Shown piece by piece: positions 33,536-42,099 of a DNA stretch of 64,000 bases (position 1 is its first letter; each line of letters begins with the position of its first letter). The position numbers and the translations under genes are program-made. The notes beneath the pieces were generated by a model. It did no database searches. It worked only from the letters and a program-made list of their open reading frames with translations, and had not been told where the DNA came from. Source of the stretch: Desulfomicrobium macestii (GTDB taxonomy: Bacteria > Desulfobacterota > Desulfovibrionia > Desulfovibrionales > Desulfomicrobiaceae); the NCBI RefSeq assembly GCF_014873765.1, contig NZ_JADBGG010000001.1:186001-250000 (forward strand). The letters are read 5' to 3'.

Positions 33536-34408
33536 TTACGAGCAGGTTGGAAATTGAAAACCGAGTTTTTGACGTGCTTCCTTCATGCGCCGCACCAGCT
33601 CGTAGGAGGGGCGCAGGCCGCCCTTGCCCCGGCCCAGGGCGATGCCCCGCTTGTTGTCGCCATGAAAGTCCGAGCCCGCGCTCGGGAGCAGGTCCAGCTT
33701 GTTGCACAGGCCTGCGTAAAAATTTGTCTGGGCCTGGGTGTGCATGGAATAAAAGACTTCCATGCCGTCGAGGCCGAAATCCTTGAGCTCGCGCAGCACG
33801 TTCTCCACCTCGTCTTTTTCGAGCTTCAACGTGCAGGGATGGGCCAGGATGACCGTGGCCTGTTCGTCTTTAAGAAGCTCGATGGCCTCGCGGGGGCGGA
33901 GTTTTTCCTTGGGTGCGTAGCCCTTGGTGCCGGGCCGCAGCCAGTTCAGGAACGCATCCTGGAAATTGATCGCGAAGCCTTTTTGCACCAGCAGTTGCGC
34001 GAAATGGGGACGACCTATGGAACCGCCAGTGGTGATATCCTCCAGTTCGGTGTGGGTGATGTCCACACCGTAGGAGTTCAGGTTGGCGATGATGTTTTCG
34101 TTGCGCGCCGTGCGCAGGTCGCTCAGGCGGTCCAAGGTGGCTTGCAGGCGCGGCGGGTGCTGGGGCAGCCACAGGCCCAGCAGATGCATGCTGCCGCGTT
34201 CGAATTCAACGCTCAGTTCGCACCCCCCGATGACTTCCAGGCCGAGTTCGCGTCCTGCGGCGCAGGCTTCGGGCAGCCCCATGACCGTGTCGTGGTCGGT
34301 CAGGGCGATGGCCTTGAGGCGTGCGGCAACGGCCGCGGCGACGAGCTCCGAGGGACTTAAAGTGCCATCGGACGCGGTGGAGTGGGTGTGAAGATCTATT
34401 TCCGGCAT
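33536..34408 (-). CDS. PHP-domain phosphoesterase
   Basis: A 290-residue PHP-fold metal hydrolase. Its metal motifs are IDLHTHSTASDGTLSP (4-19), ALTDHDTVMG (about 35-44), GCELSVEF (about 62), ILAHPCTLK (about 190) and GSDFHGDNK (about 248). These match the RNase AM/YciV type, which removes nucleotides from 3'-phosphoadenosine or 5' ends of RNA. The start is at 34408, the Met directly before the PEIDLHTHS motif. The U32 gene begins 3 bases after its stop. Confidence 0.9.
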   Translation of the reverse strand: MPEIDLHTHSTASDGTLSPSELVAAAVAARLKAIALTDHDTVMGLPEACAAGRELGLEVIGGCELSVEFERGSMHLLGLWLPQHPPRLQATLDRLSDLRTARNENIIANLNSYGVDITHTELEDITTGGSIGRPHFAQLLVQKGFAINFQDAFLNWLRPGTKGYAPKEKLRPREAIELLKDEQATVILAHPCTLKLEKDEVENVLRELKDFGLDGMEVFYSMHTQAQTNFYAGLCNKLDLLPSAGSDFHGDNKRGIALGRGKGGLRPSYELVRRMKEARQKLGFQFPTCS

Positions 34409-34472
34409 AAGCTCATGGGTACGGCAGGGGCCGGGGGATGACAAGGGTGTTTGCCAGGCCGGATCCGGCGAC

Positions 34473-34505
34473 AAAAAAACGGCACGCGTTGAATTGCGCG
34501 TGCCG
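34473..34505 (-). terminator. Intrinsic terminator after infA
   Basis: Inverted repeat CGGCACGCG/CGCGTGCCG (34480-34488 with 34497-34505). On the minus strand it is followed by seven U residues (the A run at 34473-34479). It lies just downstream of infA. Confidence 0.92.
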
Positions 34506-34525
34506 GGAATTCTCGACAGGGGGGA

Positions 34526-34744
34526 TTATTTGAAGCGGTAGGTGATTCTGCCGCGAGTCAGGTCATAGGGAGAAAGCTCCAGCTTGACCCTGTCACCGGG
34601 CAGGATGCGGATGTAGAACTTGCGCATCTTTCCTGAGATGTGTCCAAGCACCTGATGGCCATTTTCCAGACGAACCAGAAACATGGCATTGGGCATGGCT
34701 TCCTCGACGACACCTTCAACTTCGATAGACTCTTCCTTGGCCAT
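34526..34744 (-). CDS. infA: Translation initiation factor IF-1
   Basis: The 72-residue OB-fold factor that fills the ribosomal A site during initiation. It begins [22 protein letters not shown] and ends [15 protein letters not shown], practically the family consensus. It is monocistronic with its own terminator. The 278 bases between it and the divergent sensor kinase hold its promoter, which I could not pin down. Confidence 0.97.
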   Translation of the reverse strand: MAKEESIEVEGVVEEAMPNAMFLVRLENGHQVLGHISGKMRKFYIRILPGDRVKLELSPYDLTRGRITYRFK

Positions 34745-35022
34745 ATAAAACGGATACCTTCTCTGTTTACAGTAGTTTTTTGTTTAAAGACAGAGTTCCT
34801 TACCCGCTTGATTGACAAATGACAAGGGCGGATATCCCGTTGCAATGGACACCGCTACGCGCAGGGCGCGGGATGCGCCTTGTCCGAGGGGATTTTTCGG
34901 GGCTGGACTCCAAAGTGCGGGGAATATTTTTCCTCGAAAGATGAACCTGTTTGCGCTATGGGAAGGTACGAAACCAGCTTTGCTTTGCGCCTGACACCTC
35001 TGTCCACAAGGATCGGTTCCCC

Positions 35023-37632
35023 GTGGCTCCCAGGAAATCTCTCTCCAAGCGTCTCTCCCTTTCTTTGGGACTGCTGAGCACGGTCATCATCCTTGCCGTT
35101 TCGACGCTGGTCTTCCTTTTTCTTTCGTGGCGGGTGGGCAACCAGATGCGTGAACGGGCCGAGAGCACCATCACATTTCTGGCTCAGGCCCTTGAAGCCC
35201 CGCTCTGGGCCCTTGACCGGGAAAGTGCGGCGGCGGTGGCAAAGGCCACGAGCATGGACGTGCACGTCGGCCTGCTGGAGTTGCGGGATGCCCGGGATGA
35301 AGTGTGGTTTGCCCACGGCACCGGCCAGGCGCTTTTCATCATCCGCGAGGCCGAGATCAGGCACGATGGGCAGGTCATCGGTTTCATCCGCCTGGGCCTG
35401 GAGGATTCCGCCCGGCAAAGGACCCTGGTCGGCATCGGTCTGGCAGGCGGCGGCATCGCCCTGCTTGTCATCGTGGCGCAGTATTGCCTGGGCAGGCGCC
35501 TCATGCGCCACTATTTTCAGACGCCTTTCGCGGCCCTTGATTCCCTGGTCGGGGCCTATGCGCGGGGAGAGTATACCCAGACCGACCCCGGGGTCTATTA
35601 CACGGAGTTCGAGCCGCTGGTGCGTGGGTTTCTGGACATGGGACGCACCATCCAGCGGCAGGTCAGCGCCCTGGCCGAGAGCGAGGAGAAGTACCGGGTG
35701 ATTTTCGATCATTCTCCCGTGGGAATTTTTCGTACCACCCTGGACGGGAAGCTGCTGGAAGGCAACGCCGCGCTGCGCGGCATGTTCGGCTATTCTTCCC
35801 GCGAGGATTACCTTGCCTCCAGCGGACTTCGGGTCGAGTCGGTCTATGCGGAGCCTTCGGCTCGCGAGGCATATTTGCGAGCGCTGCTGTCTTCCGAAGG
35901 TGCTTTGAGCATGGAGGTGGAGTTCGTGCGCAAGGACGGCTCGCACTTCGAGGGCGTCCTGACCGCTTCGATTCAGCAGGACGCACAAGGCCGTCCGCTG
36001 TTCTTGAACGGCGTGGTCGAGGATGTCAGTGCTCGCAAGCAGGCCGAACGCGAGCTTGCCCTGGAGCGGATGCTGACCCAGGCCATCTTCGAGAGCGTGC
36101 CCGGACTTTTGTTTTTGTACGACAGCAAGGGCAGGCTCGTGCGCTGGAACAGGGCGCACGAATCGATGACCGGATTCTCGGCCGACGAGATGCTGGGGCG
36201 CAGTATTCTCGACTGGTTTGGCGGGCGGGAGCCCCATGCCTCCAATATTCGGGCCGCACTTGAAAGGGGCCTCAAGGATGGGATGGCCACGGTCGAGGCC
36301 GAAATGCTCACCAGGGACGGGCGAGCCGTTCCCTTCTATTTTTCCGGAGTGGCCGTGGTCATCGACGGAAAAACCTATCTGACGGGCATCGGCATCGACA
36401 TTACGGAGCGCAAGCAGGCCGAAGAGCGACTGCGACAGTCGGAAGAGAAATTTTCGCAGCTGTTCAGGCTTTCGCCCGATGTCATCATTCTCATGAACCT
36501 GGCCGAGGGGCGGATCATCGACGTCAACGAAGCCTTTTCCCGGCTGACGGGCTTCGCCCATCATGAGGCCGTGGGCAAGACCGCGTTTGAGCTTGGGCTC
36601 TATGCCGATCCGGCCATGCGCGAGGTTGTGCGGCGGCGCATGCAGCAGAGCGGACAGATCGACAACATCGATTTTTCCCTGGGATGCAAGGGTGGAAAAG
36701 CGATTTCGTGCGTGCTTTCAAGCCAGCTTCTGACGGTTGATGACGAGAAATGCGTTCTGGCCGTGCTGCATGATGTCACGGAGTTCAAGCATATGCAGGA
36801 ACTCATGATCCAGAGCGAAAAGATGATTTCCGTGGGCGGGATCGCGGCAGGCGTGGCCCATGAGATCAACAATCCGCTCGGCATCATCATGGTCAGCAGC
36901 CAGAACCTCGTGCAGAGAAGCCGGCCGGATTTTCCCAAGAACATCGAGGCGGCCCAAGGTATCGGCCTCGATATGGATTTGTTCGATCGGTATATGCGAA
37001 TCCGGGGGCTCTACGATTTTATCCGCAATATCCAGGATGCTTCCGTGAGAGCCGCGGACATCATCCGGCACATGCTTGATTTTAGTCGCCGCAGCGAATC
37101 AAAGCGCAGCCTTTGCGATCTGCGCGCCGTCATCGAACGGGCCATGCTGTTGGCGGACAAGGACTACGACCTGAAGAAGAGTTATGATTTCAATCGGATA
37201 GAAATTGTATGGGAGTGCGCTGATAATTTTCCCGCCGTCAGGTGCACGGAGACCGAAATCGAGCAGGTGTTTTTGAACCTGCTGCGCAATGCGGCCCAGG
37301 CCATGGCTTCGGCCCGGCCGGAGGTGGTGAGGCCGCGCATCGTGGTGCGCATGAAGACCGAGGCGGATCATGTGGTGCTGGAAGTGGAAGACAACGGCCC
37401 GGGCATGCCGCCCGAAGTGCAGCGCCGGGCCTTCGAGCCGTTCTTCACCACAAAGCCGCCGGGAGTGGGCACGGGGCTCGGCCTTTCCGTGTCCTATTTC
37501 ATCATCACCCGTGGCCACGATGGCAGGATGCGTTTGGAGTCCCGCCCAGGCGAAGGCACGCGCTTCATCATCGAACTCCCGGTCCTTGGGTCCGGCCGTA
37601 AAAAAAAGGGCGAGTGCATCCACGAATCATGA
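35023..37632 (+). CDS. Membrane PAS sensor histidine kinase (orphaned from its regulator)
   Basis: An approximately 869-residue kinase. Two membrane helices (about 15-37 and 145-168) flank a periplasmic sensor. Three PAS units follow (about 215-345, 350-470 and 475-600), then the H-box in ISVGGIAAGVAHEINNPLGI (about 620) and an HATPase domain with LNLLRNAAQAM, VEDNGPGMP and TKPPGVGTGLGLSVSY. Between H-box and N-box is an insert with RPDFPKNIEAAQGIGLDMDLF. The GTG at 35023 is preferred over an ATG at 34951: AAGGA precedes it and the first helix then lies near the N-terminus. Its stop overlaps a 14-codon response-regulator stub as ATGA. Confidence 0.9.
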   Translation: MAPRKSLSKRLSLSLGLLSTVIILAVSTLVFLFLSWRVGNQMRERAESTITFLAQALEAPLWALDRESAAAVAKATSMDVHVGLLELRDARDEVWFAHGTGQALFIIREAEIRHDGQVIGFIRLGLEDSARQRTLVGIGLAGGGIALLVIVAQYCLGRRLMRHYFQTPFAALDSLVGAYARGEYTQTDPGVYYTEFEPLVRGFLDMGRTIQRQVSALAESEEKYRVIFDHSPVGIFRTTLDGKLLEGNAALRGMFGYSSREDYLASSGLRVESVYAEPSAREAYLRALLSSEGALSMEVEFVRKDGSHFEGVLTASIQQDAQGRPLFLNGVVEDVSARKQAERELALERMLTQAIFESVPGLLFLYDSKGRLVRWNRAHESMTGFSADEMLGRSILDWFGGREPHASNIRAALERGLKDGMATVEAEMLTRDGRAVPFYFSGVAVVIDGKTYLTGIGIDITERKQAEERLRQSEEKFSQLFRLSPDVIILMNLAEGRIIDVNEAFSRLTGFAHHEAVGKTAFELGLYADPAMREVVRRRMQQSGQIDNIDFSLGCKGGKAISCVLSSQLLTVDDEKCVLAVLHDVTEFKHMQELMIQSEKMISVGGIAAGVAHEINNPLGIIMVSSQNLVQRSRPDFPKNIEAAQGIGLDMDLFDRYMRIRGLYDFIRNIQDASVRAADIIRHMLDFSRRSESKRSLCDLRAVIERAMLLADKDYDLKKSYDFNRIEIVWECADNFPAVRCTETEIEQVFLNLLRNAAQAMASARPEVVRPRIVVRMKTEADHVVLEVEDNGPGMPPEVQRRAFEPFFTTKPPGVGTGLGLSVSYFIITRGHDGRMRLESRPGEGTRFIIELPVLGSGRKKKGECIHES

Positions 37633-37673
37633 TCATCGACGATGAGGAACACATCCGCTTTTCTCATGGTTGA
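37629..37673 (+). pseudogene. 5' remnant of a response regulator gene
   Basis: The ATG at 37629 overlaps the kinase stop (ATGA) and opens MIIDDEEHIRFSHG followed by TGA. IIDDEEHIR is the standard first strand and acidic pocket of a receiver domain, so this is the first roughly 12 codons of a response regulator whose remainder has been deleted. Twelve bases later the convergent selO gene ends. The product cannot function; the kinase therefore has no cis-encoded partner. Confidence 0.75.
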
Positions 37674-37684
37674 TGGTCAACGCG

Positions 37685-39160
37685 TCATGTTCCGCAGAAT
37701 GTCCGGTAATCGGCGTCAAGCGGAGCCGGATTGCGGTAGCGCGCGTGTTCGGGCCGGTCCTCGAAGGGGGTGGACAGGGCGTCCAGAAGTCGCTTCATGG
37801 GCTCAAGGTCGTTTTTCAGGGTTGCCGCTTCCAGCGCTTCCTCCACGCGGCGGTTGCGCGGGATGACGGCCGGGTTGTGCGCGCGCATGAGAATGCGCGA
37901 CTCCTCGGGTGTCTCGTGCTGTCGGGCCAGCCGCGCTTCCCAGCGCTCTCGCCAGCGCATGAAACCGATGTCGCGGTAAAATGAACCATCCGGAGTCTCT
38001 TCCGTGAGCCCGCGCAGCGTCAGGGTATAGTCCGCGCCGCCTTCCTGCATGAGCTTCAGCAGCTCCTGGGTCAGGGACGCGTCCTCGTCCTCGGCTGTGA
38101 ACAGGCCAAGTTTGTCCCGCATGCCTTCAATCCAGTGTCGCCGGAACATCGCCGGAAATTCCTCCAGGGTCTCCTGGGCCAGCACCGTGGCCTTTTCCTC
38201 ACGCTCATGCAGCAGCGGGAGCAGGGTTTCGGCCAGGCGTGTCAGGTTCCATTGGGCAATGGAGGGCTGGTTGCCGTAGGCATAGCGTCCGTCGCGATCA
38301 ATGGAGCTGAATACGGTGGCCGGGTCGTATGCGTCCATGAACGCGCATGGGCCGTAGTCGATGCTTTCTCCGCACAGGGCCATGTTGTCGGTGTTCATGA
38401 CTCCGTGGATGAAGCCGACATGCAGCCAGCTGGTCACGAGCCGGGCCTGGCCCTCCATGACCGCGCGCAGCAGTTCGAGGAAGGGGTTCCTGGCCTCGGC
38501 AAGTTCCGGGTAATGTCGGCGGATGGTGTATTCGGCCAGGATGCGCAGGTCCTCGGTCTTGCCGCGCGCCGCAAGGTATTCAAAGGTGCCCACGCGGATG
38601 TGGCTGCTCGCCACGCGGGTCAGGACGGCTCCCGCCAGGGTTGTTTCGCGGTGTACGGGTTCGCCGGTGGTGGCCACGGCGAGGCTGCGCGTGGTCGGGA
38701 TTCCAAGGGCGTGCATGGCCTCGCTGATGACGTATTCGCGGAGCATGGGCCCAAGGGCCGCGCGTCCATCGCCCCGGCGGGAAAATGGGGTCTGGCCCGA
38801 GCCCTTGAGCTGGATGTCGAAGCGCTCGCCCCTGGCGGTGACATGTTCGCCAAGGAGAATGGCGCGGCCGTCGCCGAGCATGGTGAAATGTCCGAACTGA
38901 TGCCCCGCGTAGGCCTGGGCAATGGGGTCCGCTCCTGCGGGGAGGCTGTTTCCGGCAAAAACGGCGGCCCCTTCCGGACCGTCGAGGCTGTCCGCATCAA
39001 GGCCCAGGGACGACGCCAGTTCGCGGTTCAGGAGGGCAAGGCCCGGCTTTTTTACCGCAATGGGCTTTTGACGCACGAAAAGTGATTCGGGCAGACGGGT
39101 GTAGGTATTGTCGAAATTCCAGCCTTGTCCGGCGAGTGGATTTTGATCTTGAGAAGACAT
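37685..39160 (-). CDS. selO: Protein adenylyltransferase SelO (YdiU family)
   Basis: A 491-residue pseudokinase-fold enzyme that transfers AMP to Ser/Thr/Tyr of target proteins, linked to redox stress. Family motifs are AQAYAGHQFGHFTMLGDGRAILLGE (about 82-106), QLKGSGQTPFSRRGDGRAAL (about 117-136), HGVMNTDNMALCGESIDYGPCAFMD (the ATP-binding metal site, about 250-275) and YGNQPSIAQWNL. The C-terminus ends TFCGT: the redox residue is cysteine at third-last position, where many homologues carry selenocysteine. It converges on the response-regulator remnant. Confidence 0.95.
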   Translation of the reverse strand: MSSQDQNPLAGQGWNFDNTYTRLPESLFVRQKPIAVKKPGLALLNRELASSLGLDADSLDGPEGAAVFAGNSLPAGADPIAQAYAGHQFGHFTMLGDGRAILLGEHVTARGERFDIQLKGSGQTPFSRRGDGRAALGPMLREYVISEAMHALGIPTTRSLAVATTGEPVHRETTLAGAVLTRVASSHIRVGTFEYLAARGKTEDLRILAEYTIRRHYPELAEARNPFLELLRAVMEGQARLVTSWLHVGFIHGVMNTDNMALCGESIDYGPCAFMDAYDPATVFSSIDRDGRYAYGNQPSIAQWNLTRLAETLLPLLHEREEKATVLAQETLEEFPAMFRRHWIEGMRDKLGLFTAEDEDASLTQELLKLMQEGGADYTLTLRGLTEETPDGSFYRDIGFMRWRERWEARLARQHETPEESRILMRAHNPAVIPRNRRVEEALEAATLKNDLEPMKRLLDALSTPFEDRPEHARYRNPAPLDADYRTFCGT

Positions 39161-39424
39161 GGCGCTCCAGTGGGGTTGGATGCAAAAAAGGGATGCTCTT
39201 GAGAGTGATTACTGTTTTTGTATTCGAACCGCAATGACGGCATGGCGATACCAATCGGCAGGGCTTTCGAGAGATCGCTTTCGGGACGGCGGAGTTCGGG
39301 AGGAAGAGGCCGGAGGATGGCAGTCGGGGCGTAAACCGGCTGTCCAGTCTGTTTCGGGCTGGAGCGTGCCTAGCGCCATTGGTGTGACGATGCCTCTGCC
39401 TTTATGACTACGATGCGGGTCGTT

Positions 39425-39883
39425 CTAGTCGAAACAGAATTCGAGGGTGAACTTTCCAGCCTGACAGGAGAAGGGGATGGCGATGGCCCGCGCCGAGGTC
39501 CGGTATGATATGGAGTGGTTGTCTCCCATGATGACCGACGGTGTGGAGCCTTGCAGCTTAAAGCCCAGATCGACCAGCCCGACCCGTGCATGGCCGGAGA
39601 TCATGTTCGTGATTTCGCCCATGGCGTCCTGCACGTCCTGCACGACATCCTCGATGGCGTCGCCGAGCATTTGCCGGACTATGTAAACGGCCGTGTTCTT
39701 GTCGAAAGAGATGCAGAAAGTCCCTTTTTTGTCGCCGGTGATGCCGATCAACGCGGAAACACAGCCGCAGGCAATCTTGTCTTTTTTCACATAGGGCGGG
39801 CCAGCCACGACCTCAAGAGCCGCAGTGGCGGAGAGTACATGCTTGGTTGCGCTTATGAAAGGTTTGGCCAAATCGGGGCTCAT
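39425..39883 (-). CDS. cheX: CheX-like CheY-P phosphatase
   Basis: A 152-residue chemotaxis phosphatase of the CheC/CheX/FliY family. The single active-site helix reads DAMGEITNMISGHAR (about 87-101), holding the ExxN pair that dephosphorylates CheY-P; CheX has one such motif and CheC two. The surrounding alpha/beta fold is complete. There are no other che genes here, so the receiver it serves is encoded elsewhere. Monocistronic by position. Confidence 0.9.
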   Translation of the reverse strand: MSPDLAKPFISATKHVLSATAALEVVAGPPYVKKDKIACGCVSALIGITGDKKGTFCISFDKNTAVYIVRQMLGDAIEDVVQDVQDAMGEITNMISGHARVGLVDLGFKLQGSTPSVIMGDNHSISYRTSARAIAIPFSCQAGKFTLEFCFD

Positions 39884-40402
39884 TGAACACTCCTTGGGTG
39901 GTTTGAGAATAGAAAGCGCTTTTTGCAGGATGCATCGCGTTCTATTTCAACCAAAGGTCCTTTTTCACTTTTGTGCAAAAACAAATGCTGTAGTTGTTAA
40001 ATCTAAAGTCTTAATACTGGTGAATGTCAATAGGTCTATGTGTAAGACATTTGAAATGTAACACGCCAAGTCACGATGCAGGATAAATCTTTGTCATACG
40101 TCGTTCCGGTTCGTTGCTAAATTCTTTGAAGTTCGTGATTGGCCGATTTGAACGCAACGACGTCAAGCGAATTTTTGTATGCGGTCCCTCGCGTTCGTCC
40201 ATGTCGTGCAAGCCGGATGTTCGCGATGTCGTCCATTCCGGCATGCAGCGGGGCTTGCGCATGGAAGCGGTTTGACTATCAAGCCTCGGACGCTGTAAGA
40301 AGCGGTTACTTTTCCCAAAGGATTGCTCCGTCTGACAGATGTCGCCGGTGTGCGCCGGGAAGTAGCGGAGCTTGTGACCGTAATCTCATGGAGGCTTGAA
40401 GC
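39884..40402. other. 519-base intergenic region, AT-rich then structured
   Basis: No credible gene. The first half (to about 40060) is clearly AT-rich and must contain the cheX promoter; it includes a small palindrome ACATTTGAAATGT at 40047-40059. The second half is GC-richer and contains possible leader structure: GCTCCG (40325-40330) can pair with CGGAGC (40366-40371) around a GC-rich inner stem. It ends with a strong ribosome site, GGAGG, before the ATG at 40403. Short open frames in it show no coding character. Confidence 0.45.
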
Positions 40403-40801
40403 ATGAATCGACAAAAATGGTTTTTCAACACGCGCGTGTGCTGGCCGATTCTGGTCGCTTATCTCTTTATCGCTTTCATTCCGTCCAACGCCGATGCCTT
40501 TCTGGCGCAAAGCCGCCTGTCTTCGGGCGAGATCGTGTCCGAGCGCAGCGCCGACATCGCTTCCATCCAGAGCGCCCTGGAGAACAAGGTCGTGACCCAG
40601 CGGCTGGCTGACTACGGCCTGACTCCGGAAGAGGTGGACGCCAAGCTCGGTTCGCTTTCCGACGAGCAGCTGCATCAGCTGGCCGGTCTCTCCGGCGACG
40701 TGGGCGGCGGCATTCTCGGGGCGGTCATCGCGGTCCTGCTGGTCATTTTGCTGGTCGTGCTCATCCTGCACATAAGCGACAAGCGCATTGTCATCAGCTA
40801 G
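40403..40801 (+). CDS. PA2779-family membrane-anchored secreted protein
   Basis: A 132-residue protein with a signal peptide (about 1-31, ending SNADA). A conserved exported helical region follows (VSERSADIASIQSALENKVVTQRLADYGLTPEEVDAKLGSLSDEQLHQLA), then a Gly-rich turn and a C-terminal membrane helix (about 102-124) with the short tail HISDKRIVIS. This is the layout of the PA2779 family of unknown function, which I know to sit beside PA2778-type C39 peptidases. GGAGG precedes the ATG. The end overlaps the next gene. Confidence 0.8.
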   Translation: MNRQKWFFNTRVCWPILVAYLFIAFIPSNADAFLAQSRLSSGEIVSERSADIASIQSALENKVVTQRLADYGLTPEEVDAKLGSLSDEQLHQLAGLSGDVGGGILGAVIAVLLVILLVVLILHISDKRIVIS

Positions 40802-41333
40802 AGCGCTTTGCCCGCTGCTCCTGATTCTGGTGTTCTCCTGTGCGGGGTGTATGCAGCGCCCCGCCTTTCAGCCGGTTCAGGACTCTTTTCCCCGTGCGGT
40901 GCGCCTACAGGTTCCGTTCGTTCCCCAGACCAAGGTCAATGACTGCGGACCGGCGGCCCTGGCCTCGGTGCTGGCTTTTCACGGCAGGAATGTTGCGCTG
41001 GATGAAGTGACGCGCCGCGTCTTCACCCCGGGCCTTGAGCGATCGCTGCTTCCCGACATGGAGAACCATGCCCGGTCCCTGGGTTTCACGACCCGATCCG
41101 GGCGCGGCGACCTGGACATGGTCCGCGCAATGATCGACTCTGGAGGGCCGGTCATCCTCATGCTCGACATGGGCACGAAGATGTTCAGCCAGGGGCATTA
41201 CGTGGTTGTCTATGGATACGATTCCGCCGGGCTGCTCATGCACATTGGAACCAGCGGGGACATGTTCCTGCCCGACCGCGAGCTGCTCGACCGCTGGGAA
41301 CGCATGAACCGACTATATCTGTTTCTGGAGTGA
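40788..41333 (+). CDS. PA2778-like C39 cysteine peptidase lipoprotein
   Basis: A 181-residue predicted lipoprotein (leader then CAGC, C21) carrying a C39-like papain-fold domain. FVPQTKVNDCGPAALASVLAFHG (about 44-66) supplies the catalytic Cys with the preceding Gln as oxyanion residue; QGHYVVVYGYD (about 138-148) supplies the His. It uses a TTG start at 40788 inside the end of the PA2779-family gene, a 14-base overlap. Relatives in Pseudomonas are one chain with TPRs; here the TPR part is the next gene, 3 bases on. It probably cleaves an envelope or secreted peptide; the target is unknown. Confidence 0.82.
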   Translation: MSSARALCPLLLILVFSCAGCMQRPAFQPVQDSFPRAVRLQVPFVPQTKVNDCGPAALASVLAFHGRNVALDEVTRRVFTPGLERSLLPDMENHARSLGFTTRSGRGDLDMVRAMIDSGGPVILMLDMGTKMFSQGHYVVVYGYDSAGLLMHIGTSGDMFLPDRELLDRWERMNRLYLFLE

Positions 41334-41336
41334 ACC

Positions 41337-41897
41337 GTGCGCCTTGCATGCTGTCTTGTCCTTTGCTTCGCCTTTGCCCTGGGCGGCTGCGCCACGCCCA
41401 GGATTGTCGTGCTCTCCGATCCGCTGGATGCCAGGGAGCACAATGATCTGGGGGCCTCCTACGAGGCCTCCGGAGAACTTGATCTGGCCCTCGGGGCCTA
41501 CGAAACCGCGGCCGCCAGGGACCGCTCCTGGGATCAGCCGCTCATCAATCTGGGCAACGTGCACGCGGCCCTGGGTGATTGGAAAGAAGCCGCGGCCAGT
41601 TACCGGCAGGCCCTGAAGCGAAATCCAGAAAATCCTGAAGCCATGAACAATCTGGCCTTTGCCCAGACAAATCTGGGGCAGGAGCGGGACGCTCTGAAAT
41701 GGTCCGCCCAGGCTCTGAAGATCGAGCCCGGCAACGTGCTTTTCAAGAGCACCCGGGCGCTGGTCCTGTCCCGAACTGGCGAGAAAGCCGAGGCTTTGAG
41801 GCTTTTGGACGAGGCCGTGCGGGATTTGCCGGGCGAGGACCCGCTACGCGAAGAAATAATCGCCCTGCGCCACCGGATCGCAGGGTTCGCACCTTGA
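41337..41897 (+). CDS. TPR-repeat lipoprotein
   Basis: A 186-residue lipoprotein (GTG start; lipobox LGGC, C18) with about four tetratricopeptide units from residue 33 on (EHNDLGASYEASGELDLALGAYETAA, PLINLGNVHAALGDWKEAAASYRQAL, AMNNLAFAQTNLGQERDALKWSAQAL). It starts 3 bases after the C39 peptidase stop, so it is part of a three-gene operon and is likely the interaction module for the peptidase at the same membrane. Confidence 0.85.
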   Translation: MRLACCLVLCFAFALGGCATPRIVVLSDPLDAREHNDLGASYEASGELDLALGAYETAAARDRSWDQPLINLGNVHAALGDWKEAAASYRQALKRNPENPEAMNNLAFAQTNLGQERDALKWSAQALKIEPGNVLFKSTRALVLSRTGEKAEALRLLDEAVRDLPGEDPLREEIIALRHRIAGFAP

Positions 41898-41947
41898 AAG
41901 ATCCCGCCGTTGACCTTGGGTTTGGAACCGACTAAGCACCACGACAG

Positions 41948-42023
41948 AAGTTAGGGGTGGCTCGCATGAGTCTGAGATTATACCCTTTGAACCTGATCTG
42001 GATAATTCCAGCGTAGGAAAACG
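41948..42023 (+). promoter_or_regulatory. TPP riboswitch (THI element)
   Basis: The conserved THI core is present: GGGGTGGCTC, then CTGAGATTATACCC, TTTGAACCTGATCTGGATAA and TTCCAGCGTAGGA. P3 forms from GGCTC/GAGTC around GCAT. It lies upstream of thiC and is followed by an intrinsic terminator, so high thiamine pyrophosphate should reduce thiC transcription. Confidence 0.96.
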
Positions 42024-42047
42024 AAAAAACATGGTGACGCTCGTGCG

Positions 42048-42079
42048 GCCGTTTTCCTTTGCTGGAGAACGGCTTTTTT
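42048..42079 (+). terminator. Riboswitch-controlled terminator before thiC
   Basis: Stem GCCGTTTTC/GAGAACGGC (42048-42056 with 42065-42073, one G-U pair), an 8-base loop and six T residues. It sits between the THI element and the thiC start, the expected place for the expression platform of a transcriptional off-switch. Confidence 0.88.
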
Positions 42080-42099
42080 CATTTTCAACCGAGGTCAAC

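Noticed and set aside
40325-40371. Riboswitch (c-di-GMP-like) in the leader of the PA2779-type gene
   Set aside because: A GCTCCG/CGGAGC stem and a GTAGCGG piece are present but the conserved GEMM core (CACGCA, GGGCAAA, GACGCAAAGCC) is not. Left as possible unspecific leader structure.
40139-40399. 86-codon open frame in the cheX-PA2779 spacer
   Set aside because: No ribosome site, composition unlike real proteins (rich in Ser, Cys, Arg), and no domain pattern.
42031-42099. ThiC start at ATG 42031
   Set aside because: This would translate through the riboswitch terminator; the extra residues are not conserved and the ATG at 42100 has a proper ribosome site.
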